Shown here piece by piece: positions 41,899 to 50,848 of a stretch of 64,000 nt of DNA; position 1 is the first letter of the stretch; each line of letters begins with the position of its first letter. Below the pieces are notes generated by a model that worked only from the letters and a program-made list of their open reading frames with translations, did no database searches and was not told where the DNA came from. The stretch lies in assembly GCF_007896435.1 (NCBI RefSeq), contig NZ_VCBL01000002.1, positions 186,001 to 250,000 of the forward strand. Direction: 5' to 3'. The DNA comes from Rummeliibacillus suwonensis. GTDB lineage: Bacteria > Bacillota > Bacilli > Bacillales_A > Planococcaceae. The translations under genes were made by a program, and so were the position numbers.

Positions 41899-42257
41899 TT
41901 ATTCTTGTATTAATTTGTTGATCGTGTCCTTTACTTCAAAAATATCAAATGGCTTTGTAAAAAAGTGGTTCGCACCCAGCTCTTTTGCCTGATGGATCAA
42001 GTCCGTATCCCCATTTCCCGTCATCATAACAACCGGTAATTCTTTGAACAAACTTTTGATATGTTTTAAAATTTCTAGACCATTCATGCCAGGAATTTTC
42101 ATATCAAGTAAAGCACAATCTATCACATTATTATCTACATATTGAACTGCTTCTATCCCATTAGAAGCTAAAAATGTCTCATAACCTTCGTTTTTGAAAA
42201 TTTCATTCAGTAATAATCGAATTCCTTGTTGATCATCGACGATTAATATTTTTTCAC
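41899..42257 (-). pseudogene. spo0F: Sporulation phosphorelay regulator Spo0F, start separated by a -1 frameshift
   Basis: The minus strand encodes an entire Spo0F receiver: KILIVDDQQGIRLLLNEIF, LLDMKIPGMNG with the phosphoacceptor Asp, VVMMTGNG with the conserved Thr, and FTKPFD with the conserved Lys. The only plausible start, GTG at 42257 with AAGGAG 10 nt upstream, is out of frame: it is followed by six A residues and TATTAA gives a stop four codons in. One more A would restore a 119-residue protein. The in-frame codons between that point and an upstream TAG include no ATG, GTG or TTG, so the first usable in-frame start is GTG at 42126, yielding 75 residues without the acidic pocket. Possible explanations are a real deletion, a homopolymer sequencing error, or slippage. 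A sigma-H-like promoter lies upstream. Confidence 0.75.
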
Positions 42258-42295
42258 AGAACCACTACTCCTTATTTTAACATCCAATATATAGT

Positions 42296-42323
42296 ATTCG
42301 TGCCTGTCCCTTTTATGTCCTGC
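42296..42323 (-). promoter_or_regulatory. Sigma-H-like promoter of spo0F
   Basis: On the minus strand GCAGGACAT, a 12-bp spacer and CACGAATAC match the sigma-H pattern (RnAGGAWWW, RnnGAATWW). B. subtilis spo0F also has a sigma-H promoter. Confidence 0.5.
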
Positions 42324-42364
42324 ATAAAATTGTAAAAAACAAATACTCACTTTTCAAGATGATT

Positions 42365-42393
42365 TTGCAATTAAAATCAGCCATCTTTATAAT
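42365..42393 (+). promoter_or_regulatory. ywjG promoter
   Basis: -35 TTGCAA (42365-42370), 17-bp spacer, perfect -10 TATAAT (42388-42393), 23 bp before the ywjG start. Confidence 0.7.
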
Positions 42394-42415
42394 AAAAATC
42401 ATGAGGTGAAATAAA

Positions 42416-42934
42416 ATGTTAAAAATGCTATCGACGCAAACTGGTGGTTTGCTTGCTCAAATCGCTGCTAATCAAGAAGAAGCTATAGAAGAGTCCGCTC
42501 GCTTACTCGCTCAGGCTGGTGCCTTCGAAGGTACTGTTTACTTCGCTTGTTTTGATGAATTACAAGCAATCGAATTGAATGCGTTAAAAGCCGCTGAACC
42601 ATTCAAAAAATTGCGTCCTTGGACAAAACATGTGGAAATAACGGATATAGATCGTGTCTGTATTTTCACCCGTCATGCAAATCAGCCAGATGCATTGGCA
42701 CTGGCTCATCAATTGTATGATGCTTTTATCCCATTTGCAGTTGTTGCAAATGACAAAGAAGAAGATGCAGGTGAAATGGCTAACTTGGCATACACCTATA
42801 TTCCAATAGGTATTAAAAAAGGATTGTTACCCAATGAATTAGGCGAACGAATTGTTTTACCACATACGCTGGCGGCATTATTTATCTATGAAGCCATTAA
42901 ATTATCTTACGATGAAATACTAGCAGGAATGTAA
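42416..42934 (+). CDS. ywjG: DUF2529 protein YwjG
   Basis: 172 residues. Member of the DUF2529/YwjG family with a sugar-isomerase-like (SIS) alpha/beta layout: EEAIEESARLLAQAGAFEGTVYF, CIFTRHANQPDALALAHQLYD, VANDKEEDAGEMANLAYTYIPIG and RIVLPHTLAALFIYEAI. The function is unknown. ATG at 42416 follows GAGGTG. It is read rightward between leftward spo0F and pyrG, the same orientation break as in B. subtilis, from its own promoter. Confidence 0.85.
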   Translation: MLKMLSTQTGGLLAQIAANQEEAIEESARLLAQAGAFEGTVYFACFDELQAIELNALKAAEPFKKLRPWTKHVEITDIDRVCIFTRHANQPDALALAHQLYDAFIPFAVVANDKEEDAGEMANLAYTYIPIGIKKGLLPNELGERIVLPHTLAALFIYEAIKLSYDEILAGM

Positions 42935-43000
42935 ATTTGCTTTTACTCTAAGAACCTTTATATTTTTTTAGATGCTTAGAAACTGAAATTTTTACTTAAT

Positions 43001-43281
43001 AACACACCTTTTTGATTAATAAAATATAATGTATTCGCTACGGCTTGCTCGCTTTCCTGAGGGCGTGGCTTGAGCATCCTCTCCTCACTGCGCTGTGGGG
43101 TCTCAACTATTCGCTTTTCCCGCGGATTTATTTGCTCTTTTCGTGGGTTTATTTGCTCTTTCGAAAGGTTTATTCGCTCTTTCCGAGACTTTATTCGCCC
43201 CCTTGGAAGGTTTATTTGCTCTTTCCATGGGACGTCGGATTTGTCTTCATTTATCACCTATTTTTTTCAATCAACACATGT
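43001..43281. repeat. Dispersed element family 1, copy D
   Basis: Contains TGTATTCGCTACGGCTTGCT, CGCTGTGGGGTCTCAACTAT and the right end CAATCAACACATGT. The RUCCU module is replaced by a 21-bp repeat array (43106-43232). The left end is eroded. Confidence 0.65.
43106..43232. repeat. Array of six 21-bp repeats
   Basis: Units of 21 bp (one of 22) of the form TTTATTYGCTCTTTCCGNGN: TTTATTTGCTCTTTTCGTGG, TTTATTTGCTCTTTCGAAAG, TTTATTCGCTCTTTCCGAGA and so on. Because 21 is a multiple of 3, open frames with seven-residue repeats run through it on both strands; these are not genes. Confidence 0.8.
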
Positions 43282-43361
43282 CAAAACTCGCCACCTGTCG
43301 CTTCAGTTGATAAGGTGTTTTCTCTCCAACCAATTCACTCCTGCTGTTTCGTGCTCATTAC

Positions 43362-43404
43362 AAAAAATCTGCTCATATCTAACATTAGAATGAGCAGATT
43401 TTTT
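43362..43404. repeat. Family 3 hairpin, copy 2 (bidirectional terminator)
   Basis: Perfect 15-bp arms AAAAAATCTGCTCAT / ATGAGCAGATTTTTT around a 13-nt loop containing CATTAG. It lies between convergent ywjG and pyrG and is homologous to 34992-35033, including the downstream TTTCCGTATTATTTTGT. Confidence 0.75.
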
Positions 43405-43435
43405 ACTAACTTGTTTCCGTATTATTTTGTTAAAA

Positions 43436-43575
43436 CTTCACTCAGTAGTGGTCTTTTTTATCCCACGCTAATTGAACCCATCAAGGTTTTCTTATACAGG
43501 TAGCTGTCCACACACTCATTCTCTATTTACTCCTTGAGTCTGGATGTGAGGATCTCACCTCCCGTTAATACGAGA
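43436..43575 (+). repeat. Dispersed element family 2, copy d (degenerate)
   Basis: ACTTCACTCAGTAGTGG, AGGTTTTCTTATAC, CTTGAGTCTGGATGTGAGG and CCCGTTAATACGAGATGAA follow the order of 60001-60220. The RUCCU hairpins are not recognisable. Confidence 0.5.
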
Positions 43576-43614
43576 TGAATTTTAGGAAAGCACCATCTAC
43601 TTTCAAATCACTCT

Positions 43615-45207
43615 CTATTTAACCGCTGCTCCAATAAATTCTCGGAATAATGGTTGAGGACGGTTTGGACGAGATCTGAACTCTGGGTGGAATTGAGATG
43701 CCACAAAGAATTTCTTATCTGGTAATTCAATAATTTCAACTAAACGTTCATCTGGTGAAGTACCAGAAAATACTAAGCCTGCTGCTTCCATAGCCTCACG
43801 ATATTCGTTATTGAATTCATAACGATGGCGGTGGCGTTCATATACTAATTCATCATTATAAATTTGTGCCGCGCGAGATCCGTCTTTTAGTTTACATGGA
43901 TACAAGCCAAGACGAAGCGTACCACCTAAATCTTCAATATCTATTTGTTCTGGTAGCAGATCAATGATTGGATATTTTGTATTTGGATTTAATTCTGTAG
44001 AATGCGCACCTTCAAGACCGAGTACATGACGGGCAAATTCAACTGTTGCAAGTTGCATACCTAAGCAAATACCTAAGAATGGTACATCATTTTCACGAGC
44101 ATATTGTATAGCTAAAATTTTACCTTCTACACCACGATCACCAAATCCACCTGGTACAAGAATGCCATCTGCATCTTTTAGTAATTCCTTCACGTTTTCA
44201 GTTGTGACATTTTCTGCGTTGATAGCATTTACTTCAATATCCGTGTCAAATGCATAGCCTGCATGTTTAAGGGCTTCAACAACAGAGATATACGCATCTT
44301 GTAGTTCAACATATTTACCTACTAGTGCAATTTTTGTGGATTTTTTAAGATTCTTCACTTTATCTACAAGTACTTTCCAATCTGTCATATCTGCTTCTGG
44401 TGCATGAATACCGAAATGCTCAAGCACGATATCATCTAAATCTTGAGATTGTAGATTCAAGGGAATTTCATACAAATGCTCTGCATCTACACATTCGATT
44501 ACTTCGTGAGGTTTTACATCACAAAATAGAGCTAATTTTTCTTTCATTTCTTGAGGTACTGGACGATCTGTACGAACAACAAGAATATTTGGCTGAATAC
44601 CTAAAGAACGTAACTCTTTTACAGAGTGTTGAGTTGGCTTTGTTTTTAATTCACCAGCTGCCGCAATATATGGGATAAGCGTACAGTGTAAATATAATAC
44701 ATTGTCATTGCCAATATCGCGCTTCATTTGACGAATAGCTTCAAGGAATGGCAATGATTCGATATCGCCTACTGTTCCACCCACTTCAGTAATAACGATA
44801 TCTGCATTTGTTTCACGACCGGCACGTTGAATACGGTCTTTGATTTCATTTGTGATATGCGGAATGACTTGAACCGTTCTACCATTGTAATCACCACGGC
44901 GTTCTTTTTTCAAAACAGTTGAATAAACTTTACCAGAAGTAACGGTTGAATGTTTGCCTAAATTGATATCAATAAAACGTTCATAGTGACCTAAGTCTAA
45001 ATCTGTTTCTGCCCCGTCATCAGTTACAAATACTTCGCCATGTTGATATGGGCTCATTGTTCCGGGATCAATGTTGATATATGGATCAAATTTTTGAATT
45101 GTCACTTCTAAACCACGATTTTTTAATAATCTTCCTAGTGAAGCTGCTGTAATACCTTTTCCTAGTGATGATACTACACCGCCCGTTACAAAAATATATT
45201 TGGTCAA
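43615..45207 (-). CDS. pyrG: CTP synthase
   Basis: 530 residues. Aminates UTP to CTP using glutamine. N-terminal amidoligase ([50 protein letters not shown]) and C-terminal class I glutaminase with [11 protein letters not shown] (catalytic Cys) and SQFHPEF (catalytic His). TTG at 45207 follows GAGGAGG, and the frame from there matches other PyrG proteins; an upstream frame would run through the attenuator. Expression is probably controlled by CTP through the leader at 45264-45334. Between ywjG and rpoE. Secure. Confidence 0.97.
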   Translation of the reverse strand: MTKYIFVTGGVVSSLGKGITAASLGRLLKNRGLEVTIQKFDPYINIDPGTMSPYQHGEVFVTDDGAETDLDLGHYERFIDINLGKHSTVTSGKVYSTVLKKERRGDYNGRTVQVIPHITNEIKDRIQRAGRETNADIVITEVGGTVGDIESLPFLEAIRQMKRDIGNDNVLYLHCTLIPYIAAAGELKTKPTQHSVKELRSLGIQPNILVVRTDRPVPQEMKEKLALFCDVKPHEVIECVDAEHLYEIPLNLQSQDLDDIVLEHFGIHAPEADMTDWKVLVDKVKNLKKSTKIALVGKYVELQDAYISVVEALKHAGYAFDTDIEVNAINAENVTTENVKELLKDADGILVPGGFGDRGVEGKILAIQYARENDVPFLGICLGMQLATVEFARHVLGLEGAHSTELNPNTKYPIIDLLPEQIDIEDLGGTLRLGLYPCKLKDGSRAAQIYNDELVYERHRHRYEFNNEYREAMEAAGLVFSGTSPDERLVEIIELPDKKFFVASQFHPEFRSRPNRPQPLFREFIGAAVK

Positions 45208-45263
45208 TGCAAATTCCTCCTCTATAGTAAGTGTTTCGTAAACACTTATAAAAAATACAAAAA

Positions 45264-45297
45264 ACGCTCCTCCTGCAAATAATTGCAGAGGGAGCGT
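45264..45297 (-). terminator. pyrG attenuator
   Basis: On the minus strand ACGCTCCCTCTGCAA pairs with TTGCAGGAGGAGCGT (two central mismatches), then T6, about 40 nt after the predicted start site and 55 nt before pyrG. The C/U-rich 5' arm is what a poly-G 5' end would bind in the known B. subtilis mechanism. Confidence 0.85.
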
Positions 45298-45330
45298 ATT
45301 AATTATACGGTCATTCTCCTTTTTTGAGGA

Positions 45331-45370
45331 GCCCAAGTAAAAGGGTATACGAAATTACTTAAATTGTCAA
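45331..45370 (-). promoter_or_regulatory. pyrG promoter with GGGC start
   Basis: On the minus strand: -35 TTGACA (45365-45370), 17-bp spacer, -10 TACCCT (45342-45347), then GGGCTCC starting at 45334. An initial GGGC is the reiterative-transcription start known for pyrG in B. subtilis. The promoter begins 8 bp after the rpoE stop. Confidence 0.7.
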
Positions 45371-45377
45371 GATGTTA

Positions 45378-45935
45378 TTATTTCTCTTTGTCTTCTTCTA
45401 ATTCGTCTTCTTCATCTAAGTCTTCTTCAATATCAAAATCTTCATCGTCGATTTCAATATCTTCATCTAGATCATTATCATCAATATCTTCAATGTCGGC
45501 TGAATCGAAGTCTTCTTCTTCATCATTTTCTTCATCGCCATCGTCATCAACAAATTCATCAAAATCTTCATCAAATATGATGTCATCATCATCTTCAGCG
45601 ACGACATCCTCATCAACGATTGGCGCTTTTGCTTTCTTCTTACGGACTTTAACAGTTGGTGCAGTTTCTTCTTCTACTTGTTCGATCGCGTACCATTCGC
45701 GAATACCCCAACGATTTTCGCCTAATACAAGGAAACGTCCATCAATGTTGATATCTGTATAGAATTGGATAGATGCTGCTTTCATTTCTTCTGAAGTGCG
45801 AGCACCTAAGTCAATGATTGCCTGAATTATTTCAGCAAATGACATTGGTTTGTGGTTTTCTTCTAAAATAGCGTATGCTAAGTTAATTAAGGATTCTTCT
45901 ATTAATTGTTCTTGAGTTAAATCACGAGGATTCAA
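45378..45935 (-). CDS. rpoE: RNA polymerase delta subunit
   Basis: 185 residues. The N-terminal HARE-HTH domain (about 1-90: EESLINLAYAILEENHKPMSFAEIIQAI, QFYTDINIDGRFLVLGENRWGIREW) is followed by a basic patch VRKKKAKAP and a long Asp/Glu tail, the hallmark of Gram-positive RpoE. It enhances polymerase recycling and initiation specificity. I prefer TTG at 45935 (AAGG at about 11 nt); GTG at 45944 is only 2 nt from that ribosome site. The pyrG promoter begins directly after the stop. Secure as a family, the start is uncertain by three codons. Confidence 0.93.
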   Translation of the reverse strand: MNPRDLTQEQLIEESLINLAYAILEENHKPMSFAEIIQAIIDLGARTSEEMKAASIQFYTDINIDGRFLVLGENRWGIREWYAIEQVEEETAPTVKVRKKKAKAPIVDEDVVAEDDDDIIFDEDFDEFVDDDGDEENDEEEDFDSADIEDIDDNDLDEDIEIDDEDFDIEEDLDEEDELEEDKEK

Positions 45936-46003
45936 TACGTGCACGTCCTTTCTTCATAAACATAATATCCATTATAAACAATTATACTTTATTTTTGCCA
46001 CAA

Positions 46004-46162
46004 TCAATTCTTCTTTTTTTCTATTCTTAAACGATAATACCCATAAATAAACAAGTATATAGCGAGTAGAAGGAATGATATAGCTCCTAATTGCTTATCA
46101 TATATATAATAGGTCAGTACTAAGCACAATATAATAATCATGAAATGCATCACGATTTTCAC
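46004..46162 (-). CDS. Possible small two-helix membrane protein
   Basis: A 52-residue frame not linked to any family I know. Two hydrophobic helices (about 4-21, VMHFMIIILCLVLTYYIY, and 26-43, GAISFLLLAIYLFIYGYY) flank a short DKQL turn, and the tail is basic (RLRIEKKKN), predicting the C-terminus inside. GTG at 46162 is preceded by GAAGGAAG at 9-10 nt. It lies in an otherwise empty 760-bp gap between icmF and rpoE and reads leftward like its neighbours. Supported by topology and ribosome site only. Confidence 0.4.
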   Translation of the reverse strand: MKIVMHFMIIILCLVLTYYIYDKQLGAISFLLLAIYLFIYGYYRLRIEKKKN

Positions 46163-46705
46163 TGTACTGTCACTTCCTTCAAAATAGTCTAGTCAGTATT
46201 TCAAATCACTCACGCTCGCTCCAGCTAACCAGTTGTCTGGATTTTTTCGAGCTTGCTTAAAAAATCCTTCTGATTTAGCGAACGCTTGTACTCCCATTGA
46301 ATCAAGATAAATGCGAAAAAGAAGGCCTAATCAAACGACTAGACACTCCGTAATTATATCAAAAGTCATAAGTTCTTCTATCAAATTTACTCTGTTGAAT
46401 AAGCATACTCCTCTATCGCTTATTCGTAAAGTAGGAGAACGATAAAAAATGATGGCATGATTACTTTGGAAGTGACGATTGTTATTTTGGCTTTCTCTCG
46501 CATAAACAAGCAGTATGGGTCACACCTAAAACACAAGGAAAAAAGAGGATCAGCCGGGATCCAACTGCCTATAAAAACCCCATCTATTCAACGAACACCC
46601 AGTAAAGGATGAAGAGCCCTCACTGGGTGAATTTTCACTTTTCTTAGACTTTGACTTTTTGATGGAACATACCTGTATTGTGACCACAAATGAAGAAATG
46701 GATGC
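46163..46705. other. Non-coding gap downstream of icmF
   Basis: Holds no gene I can support. It contains GAATAAGC/GCTTATTC (46397-46425) and CACCCAGT/ACTGGGTG (46596-46629) hairpins. The latter may act as the icmF terminator, though no T-run follows; its GAGGGCTCTTCATCC interior resembles the family 2 5' hairpin. Confidence 0.45.
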
Positions 46706-49700
46706 TTACATATTCCTTCTATATTTTCCCCCAACTTCATAAAGCGCATTGGTAATTTGACCTAAGCTTGCTACTTTGACAGTTTCCATTAGTTCTTTAA
46801 AGATATTGCCACCATGTTTGGCTACTTCTTTTAGTTTTTGTAATGCTATTACTGCTTCTTCTGCATGTTGTTGCTGGAAGTTTCGCAAATTTTGGATTTG
46901 TGCTTCTTTCTCCTCTTTCGTTGCACGTGCAATCTCCATACTATTGACCGCTTCCTCTGATGGCGGATTAGGATTTAAATACATATTGACCCCTACTATT
47001 GGAAGTTTACCTGAATGTTTTAGGGATTCATAGTACATGGATTCCTCTTGGATTTTCCCTCTTTGATATTGAGTTTCCATTGCTCCCAGCACACCACCAC
47101 GATCATTTATCCGATCAAACTCTGCAAGTACTGCTTCTTCCACAAGTTCTGTTAGCTCTTCGATAATAAAAGAGCCCTGCAATGGATTTTCATTTTTGGT
47201 CAACCCATGTTCTTTTGTAATAATCATTTGGATAGCCATCGCACGTCGAACAGATTCTTCTGTTGGTGTCGTAATGGCCTCATCATAGGCATTCGTATGC
47301 AAAGAGTTACAGTTATCATGCAGGGCCATCAGTGCTTGCAATGTTGTACGAATATCATTGAAGTCAATTTCTTGTGCATGCAGGCTTCTGCCAGATGTTT
47401 GGATGTGGTATTTTAATTTTTGACTGCGTTCATTTGCGCCATATAGATCACGCATTGCCACTGCCCAAATGCGCCGTGCAACACGTCCCAGAACACTATA
47501 CTCCGGATCAAGACCATTTGAGAAAAAGAACGAAAGATTTGGGGCAAAATCATCTATATGCATGCCACGACTCAAATAATATTCTACATACGTAAAGCCA
47601 TTTGCTAACGTGAAAGCAAGTTGTGAAATCGGATTTGCTCCCGCTTCAGCAATATGATAACCAGATATCGATACCGAATAATAGTTACGTACTTTCTTAT
47701 CAATAAAATATTGTTGAATATCCCCCATCATACGAAGTGCAAATTCGGTTGAAAAGATGCAAGTATTTTGCCCTTGGTCTTCTTTTAAAATATCTGCTTG
47801 CACTGTACCACGAACAATATTTAATGTTTTGGCTCTAGTTTCTGTAAACTCTTCCACCGTTAAAGTCCTGCCCAGTTCTTTTTCACGTTTTTGCACTTGT
47901 TGATCAATTGCCGTATTCATAAACATAGCTAAAATAATAGGCGCTGGTCCGTTGATCGTCATTGAAACGGATGTTGACGGTGCACACAAGTCAAATCCAG
48001 CATACAATTTCTTCATATCTTCTAATGTGCAAACGTTTACACCTGATTCACCAACTTTACCGTAAATATCTGGACGTCCATCTGGATCTTCTCCATATAA
48101 TGTTACAGAATCAAATGCTGTTGATAGACGCTTGGCATCATCATTTTTGGATAAGTAGTGAAAACGATGATTCGTACGTTCTGGTGTCCCTTCTCCAGCA
48201 AATTGCCGTTTTGGATCTTCTCCCTGTCTTTTAAATGGAAAAACGCCTGCCGTATAAGGGAAAGAGCCTGGAACATTTTCTGCATAAACCCAGCGAAGAA
48301 TCTCCCCATAGTCTACAAATTTTGGTAAAACAACTTTTGGAATTTTAAGACCTGATAAACTTGTAGTCGTTAAAATCGTACGGATTTCTTTATCACGGAT
48401 CTTTGTTACAAGTTCATCGCCTTGATAATTTTCTTTTAATGTTTGCCAGTTATTAAGGATTTGTTTTGATTCTGTTGATAGTTGATTCTTCACACCATCT
48501 AGTAACTGTTGTAATGATGGGACAAGCGTAGTATCAAGTGATTCTTCCTGCATTAATTTTAACGTACCTTCTAATTGGAACAACTTTCTTGCTAACTCTG
48601 CTTGCTGCACCGATTTTTTATGATAAGTCCTTACAGCATCAGAGATTTCCCGTAAATAATAACGGCGATCATTGGGAATAATGACATTTTGTTTTTGCGT
48701 TTTGACAAATTGCTCATAGGAAGTATCCCAATTATATCCATACTTTTGATTGATAATTTGGATTAATGCTGCAAATAAAGAATTGGTACCTTTATCATTA
48801 AACTGACTTGCAATGGTACCAAAGACAGGCATCTCATCCACATTTTGATCCCATAATTCATGGCTACGTTGATATTGTTTTTGCACTTGTCGAAGTGCAT
48901 CTTCTGAGCCTTTTCTTTCGAATTTATTGATAACGATTAGATCTGCAAAGTCGATCATATCGATTTTTTCAAGTTGTGTAGGAGCGCCAAACTCGCTAGT
49001 CATCACATACATAGATAGATCAGACACCTCCGTAATGGCAGCATCCCCTTGACCTATACCACTTGTTTCAACAACGATCAAATCGAATCCTGCGACTTTC
49101 ACAATGTCTAAAACATCGCTAAGCGCAGCAGATAATTCTGTATGTGAATTGCGTGTTGCCAAACTTCTCATGTAAACACGATTATTAAAAATCGCATTCA
49201 TGCGTATCCTATCTCCAAGTAAAGCACCACCTGTTTTTTGTTTAGTTGGATCGATGGAGATCATTGCAATTTTCTTATCTGGGAATTCATGAAGAAAGCG
49301 CCGAATAAGTTCGTCTGTCAATGAGCTTTTCCCCGCTCCACCTGTACCGGTAATTCCTAAAACAGGTGTCTTTTTAGACAATCCTCTTGCTGTGTCTAGC
49401 AACTCTTCCACTTTTGGATATTTTCCTTCCTCAACTGCTGTGATGAGCTGTGCTAGTATTTCAGGCTTTTCAGTTGTCAGCTGATGAATTTTATCGATCA
49501 GATCTCCTTGTATCGTTGAGAAATCACTTTTTTCAATCATTTTATTGATCATACCTTGTAATCCAAGGGCAAGACCATCCTCGGGCGAGAATAGATTTTT
49601 TACACCATAATCCTGAAGCTCTTTAATTTCCTTCGGTAAAATAACCCCTCCGCCACCGCCAAATATCCCAATATGAGGTGCACCCTTTTCCTTTAGAAGA

Positions 49701-49963
49701 TCATGCATATATTTAAAATACTCCATATGACCCCCTTGGTAGGATGATACCGCAATTCCTTGTACATCCTCTTGAATCGCAGCATTGACGACTTCCTCCA
49801 CAGAACGGTTATGACCAAGATGTATGACTTCTACTCCACTCGCTTGTAGGATACGACGCATAATATTAACAGATACATCATGACCGTCAAATAGACTTGA
49901 CGCTGTTATAAACCTTACATGGTGTTGTGGCCTATACTTTTGCATTTCTAACTTTGTTGTCAT
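46706..49963 (-). CDS. icmF: Fused isobutyryl-CoA mutase IcmF
   Basis: 1085 residues. Adenosylcobalamin-dependent interconversion of isobutyryl-CoA and n-butyryl-CoA, with its own chaperone. Order: B12-binding domain (about 15-145, [13 protein letters not shown] with the lower-ligand His28, [18 protein letters not shown]), MeaB-like G-protein domain (about 200-410, [18 protein letters not shown]), linker, and mutase domain (about 560-1085, [31 protein letters not shown]). ATG at 49963 follows AAAGGGGG; an upstream frame adds 33 unsupported residues. It lies downstream of tetR and acyl-CoA dehydrogenases; the cob genes 10 kb away supply the cofactor. It could also accept other branched acyl-CoAs (for example pivalyl-CoA). 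Confidence 0.95.
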   Translation of the reverse strand: MTTKLEMQKYRPQHHVRFITASSLFDGHDVSVNIMRRILQASGVEVIHLGHNRSVEEVVNAAIQEDVQGIAVSSYQGGHMEYFKYMHDLLKEKGAPHIGIFGGGGGVILPKEIKELQDYGVKNLFSPEDGLALGLQGMINKMIEKSDFSTIQGDLIDKIHQLTTEKPEILAQLITAVEEGKYPKVEELLDTARGLSKKTPVLGITGTGGAGKSSLTDELIRRFLHEFPDKKIAMISIDPTKQKTGGALLGDRIRMNAIFNNRVYMRSLATRNSHTELSAALSDVLDIVKVAGFDLIVVETSGIGQGDAAITEVSDLSMYVMTSEFGAPTQLEKIDMIDFADLIVINKFERKGSEDALRQVQKQYQRSHELWDQNVDEMPVFGTIASQFNDKGTNSLFAALIQIINQKYGYNWDTSYEQFVKTQKQNVIIPNDRRYYLREISDAVRTYHKKSVQQAELARKLFQLEGTLKLMQEESLDTTLVPSLQQLLDGVKNQLSTESKQILNNWQTLKENYQGDELVTKIRDKEIRTILTTTSLSGLKIPKVVLPKFVDYGEILRWVYAENVPGSFPYTAGVFPFKRQGEDPKRQFAGEGTPERTNHRFHYLSKNDDAKRLSTAFDSVTLYGEDPDGRPDIYGKVGESGVNVCTLEDMKKLYAGFDLCAPSTSVSMTINGPAPIILAMFMNTAIDQQVQKREKELGRTLTVEEFTETRAKTLNIVRGTVQADILKEDQGQNTCIFSTEFALRMMGDIQQYFIDKKVRNYYSVSISGYHIAEAGANPISQLAFTLANGFTYVEYYLSRGMHIDDFAPNLSFFFSNGLDPEYSVLGRVARRIWAVAMRDLYGANERSQKLKYHIQTSGRSLHAQEIDFNDIRTTLQALMALHDNCNSLHTNAYDEAITTPTEESVRRAMAIQMIITKEHGLTKNENPLQGSFIIEELTELVEEAVLAEFDRINDRGGVLGAMETQYQRGKIQEESMYYESLKHSGKLPIVGVNMYLNPNPPSEEAVNSMEIARATKEEKEAQIQNLRNFQQQHAEEAVIALQKLKEVAKHGGNIFKELMETVKVASLGQITNALYEVGGKYRRNM

Positions 49964-50071
49964 TGAAAAATTCCCCCTTTTTGCATCAGAACATTTCCCC
50001 CAGATAGAAAATGCAAGGAAAGAAACGGCAATTACTACTGTCCGTATTTTTCTTCCTTGCATCCCTAAAAA

Positions 50072-50220
50072 CTTTATCCCGCGTTAACAAGCAGTAAGTC
50101 CCCTACTTTTAGACTCAAGCAAAAGTAGAAGATCCACGAAAACACCGCTTTATATGCCAATTCGTTCAACTCTAACTCTCAGTGAGGGGTGAAAAAACCT
50201 ACTAAGTTGAAGCTTCACTT
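50072..50220 (-). repeat. Dispersed element family 2, copy c (degenerate)
   Basis: On the minus strand AAGTGAAGCTTCAACTTAG, TTTTTTCACCCCTCACTGAG, CTTGAGTCTAAAAGTAGGGG, CTTACTGCTTGTTAACGCGGGATAAAG follow the order of 60001-60220; the central RUCCU module is missing. It fills the tetR-icmF gap. Confidence 0.65.
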
Positions 50221-50845
50221 ATACTTGAATACCATTTAGTAATATCTTTGTTTGCATCTTGATATAGTCTTCTATGTTTAAATTCTTCCGCCATGCCCAA
50301 CGGCGAAATGCCCACGCTTGACCTTGAAGAACAATTTGGTGAGCCAGAAGATTGAGCTCTGCTATAGACATTTGGAGTTCCCCTTTTTTCTCGCAGCCTA
50401 TTAGCAAAGCCTTAAAAAGCCCAACCATCTCCATTTCTTTCGACAATACATATTCGAGAGCATCTTTTGGCAGAGATTTCGATTCTTGATACATGACAAG
50501 CATTTCATCTTGCATGTCATCTACAAGATGATAATATTGATAGATTGCAGATACTAACCCCTTAATAGTCGCTTCTTGCTGCTGCAAAGGTTCTAATCTT
50601 TTGAGAACCTCTAAATAGATGTTGTCGCAAACTAGATAGAGAATATCCTCTTTTGTTCGAATATATTCATATAATGTACCAATACTAAAACCCGCTGCTT
50701 TCGCAATTTCTCGTGTTGTTGTTCGATGGAAACCTTTTTCTTTAAAGAGACGGATTGCCGCTTGGATCATTTCTTTTCGTCTTTTCTCGATGAGATTTTC
50801 ATCTTTAATGGAGGTGTGAACTAGCCTTTTATTTTCTTTTGCCAT
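50219..50845 (-). CDS. TetR-family regulator, probable fatty-acid (FadR-like) repressor
   Basis: 208 residues. N-terminal HTH (MIQAAIRLFKEKGFHRTTTREIAKAAGFSIGTLYEYI, about residues 26-62) and a helical ligand domain typical of acyl-CoA-responsive TetR proteins. B. subtilis FadR represses fad genes and is released by acyl-CoA. ATG at 50845 begins 3 bp after the acdA stop; the ribosome site is weak, so translation is probably coupled. Two matching palindromes upstream of mmgA (55740) and fadF (58236) are likely targets. Exact ligand unknown. Confidence 0.85.
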   Translation of the reverse strand: MAKENKRLVHTSIKDENLIEKRRKEMIQAAIRLFKEKGFHRTTTREIAKAAGFSIGTLYEYIRTKEDILYLVCDNIYLEVLKRLEPLQQQEATIKGLVSAIYQYYHLVDDMQDEMLVMYQESKSLPKDALEYVLSKEMEMVGLFKALLIGCEKKGELQMSIAELNLLAHQIVLQGQAWAFRRWAWRKNLNIEDYIKMQTKILLNGIQV

Positions 50846-50848
50846 CTA

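Noticed and set aside
43106-43232. CRISPR-like array
   Set aside because: Units are directly adjacent with 21-bp period and no unique spacers; no cas genes are present.
42976-43257. Leftward ORF with seven-residue repeats (INPRKEQ type) and several rightward frames over the same bases
   Set aside because: They are produced by the 21-bp tandem array, which keeps all frames open. No ribosome site and no family resemblance.
45364-45762. Rightward Ser-rich ORF of 132 codons
   Set aside because: It is the antisense of the Asp/Glu-rich tail of rpoE; poly-Ser arises from the complement of GAT/GAA/GAC runs.
49964-50062. Longer N-terminus of icmF (33 extra residues)
   Set aside because: The ATG at 49963 has a strong ribosome site and begins like other IcmF proteins; the extension looks non-coding.
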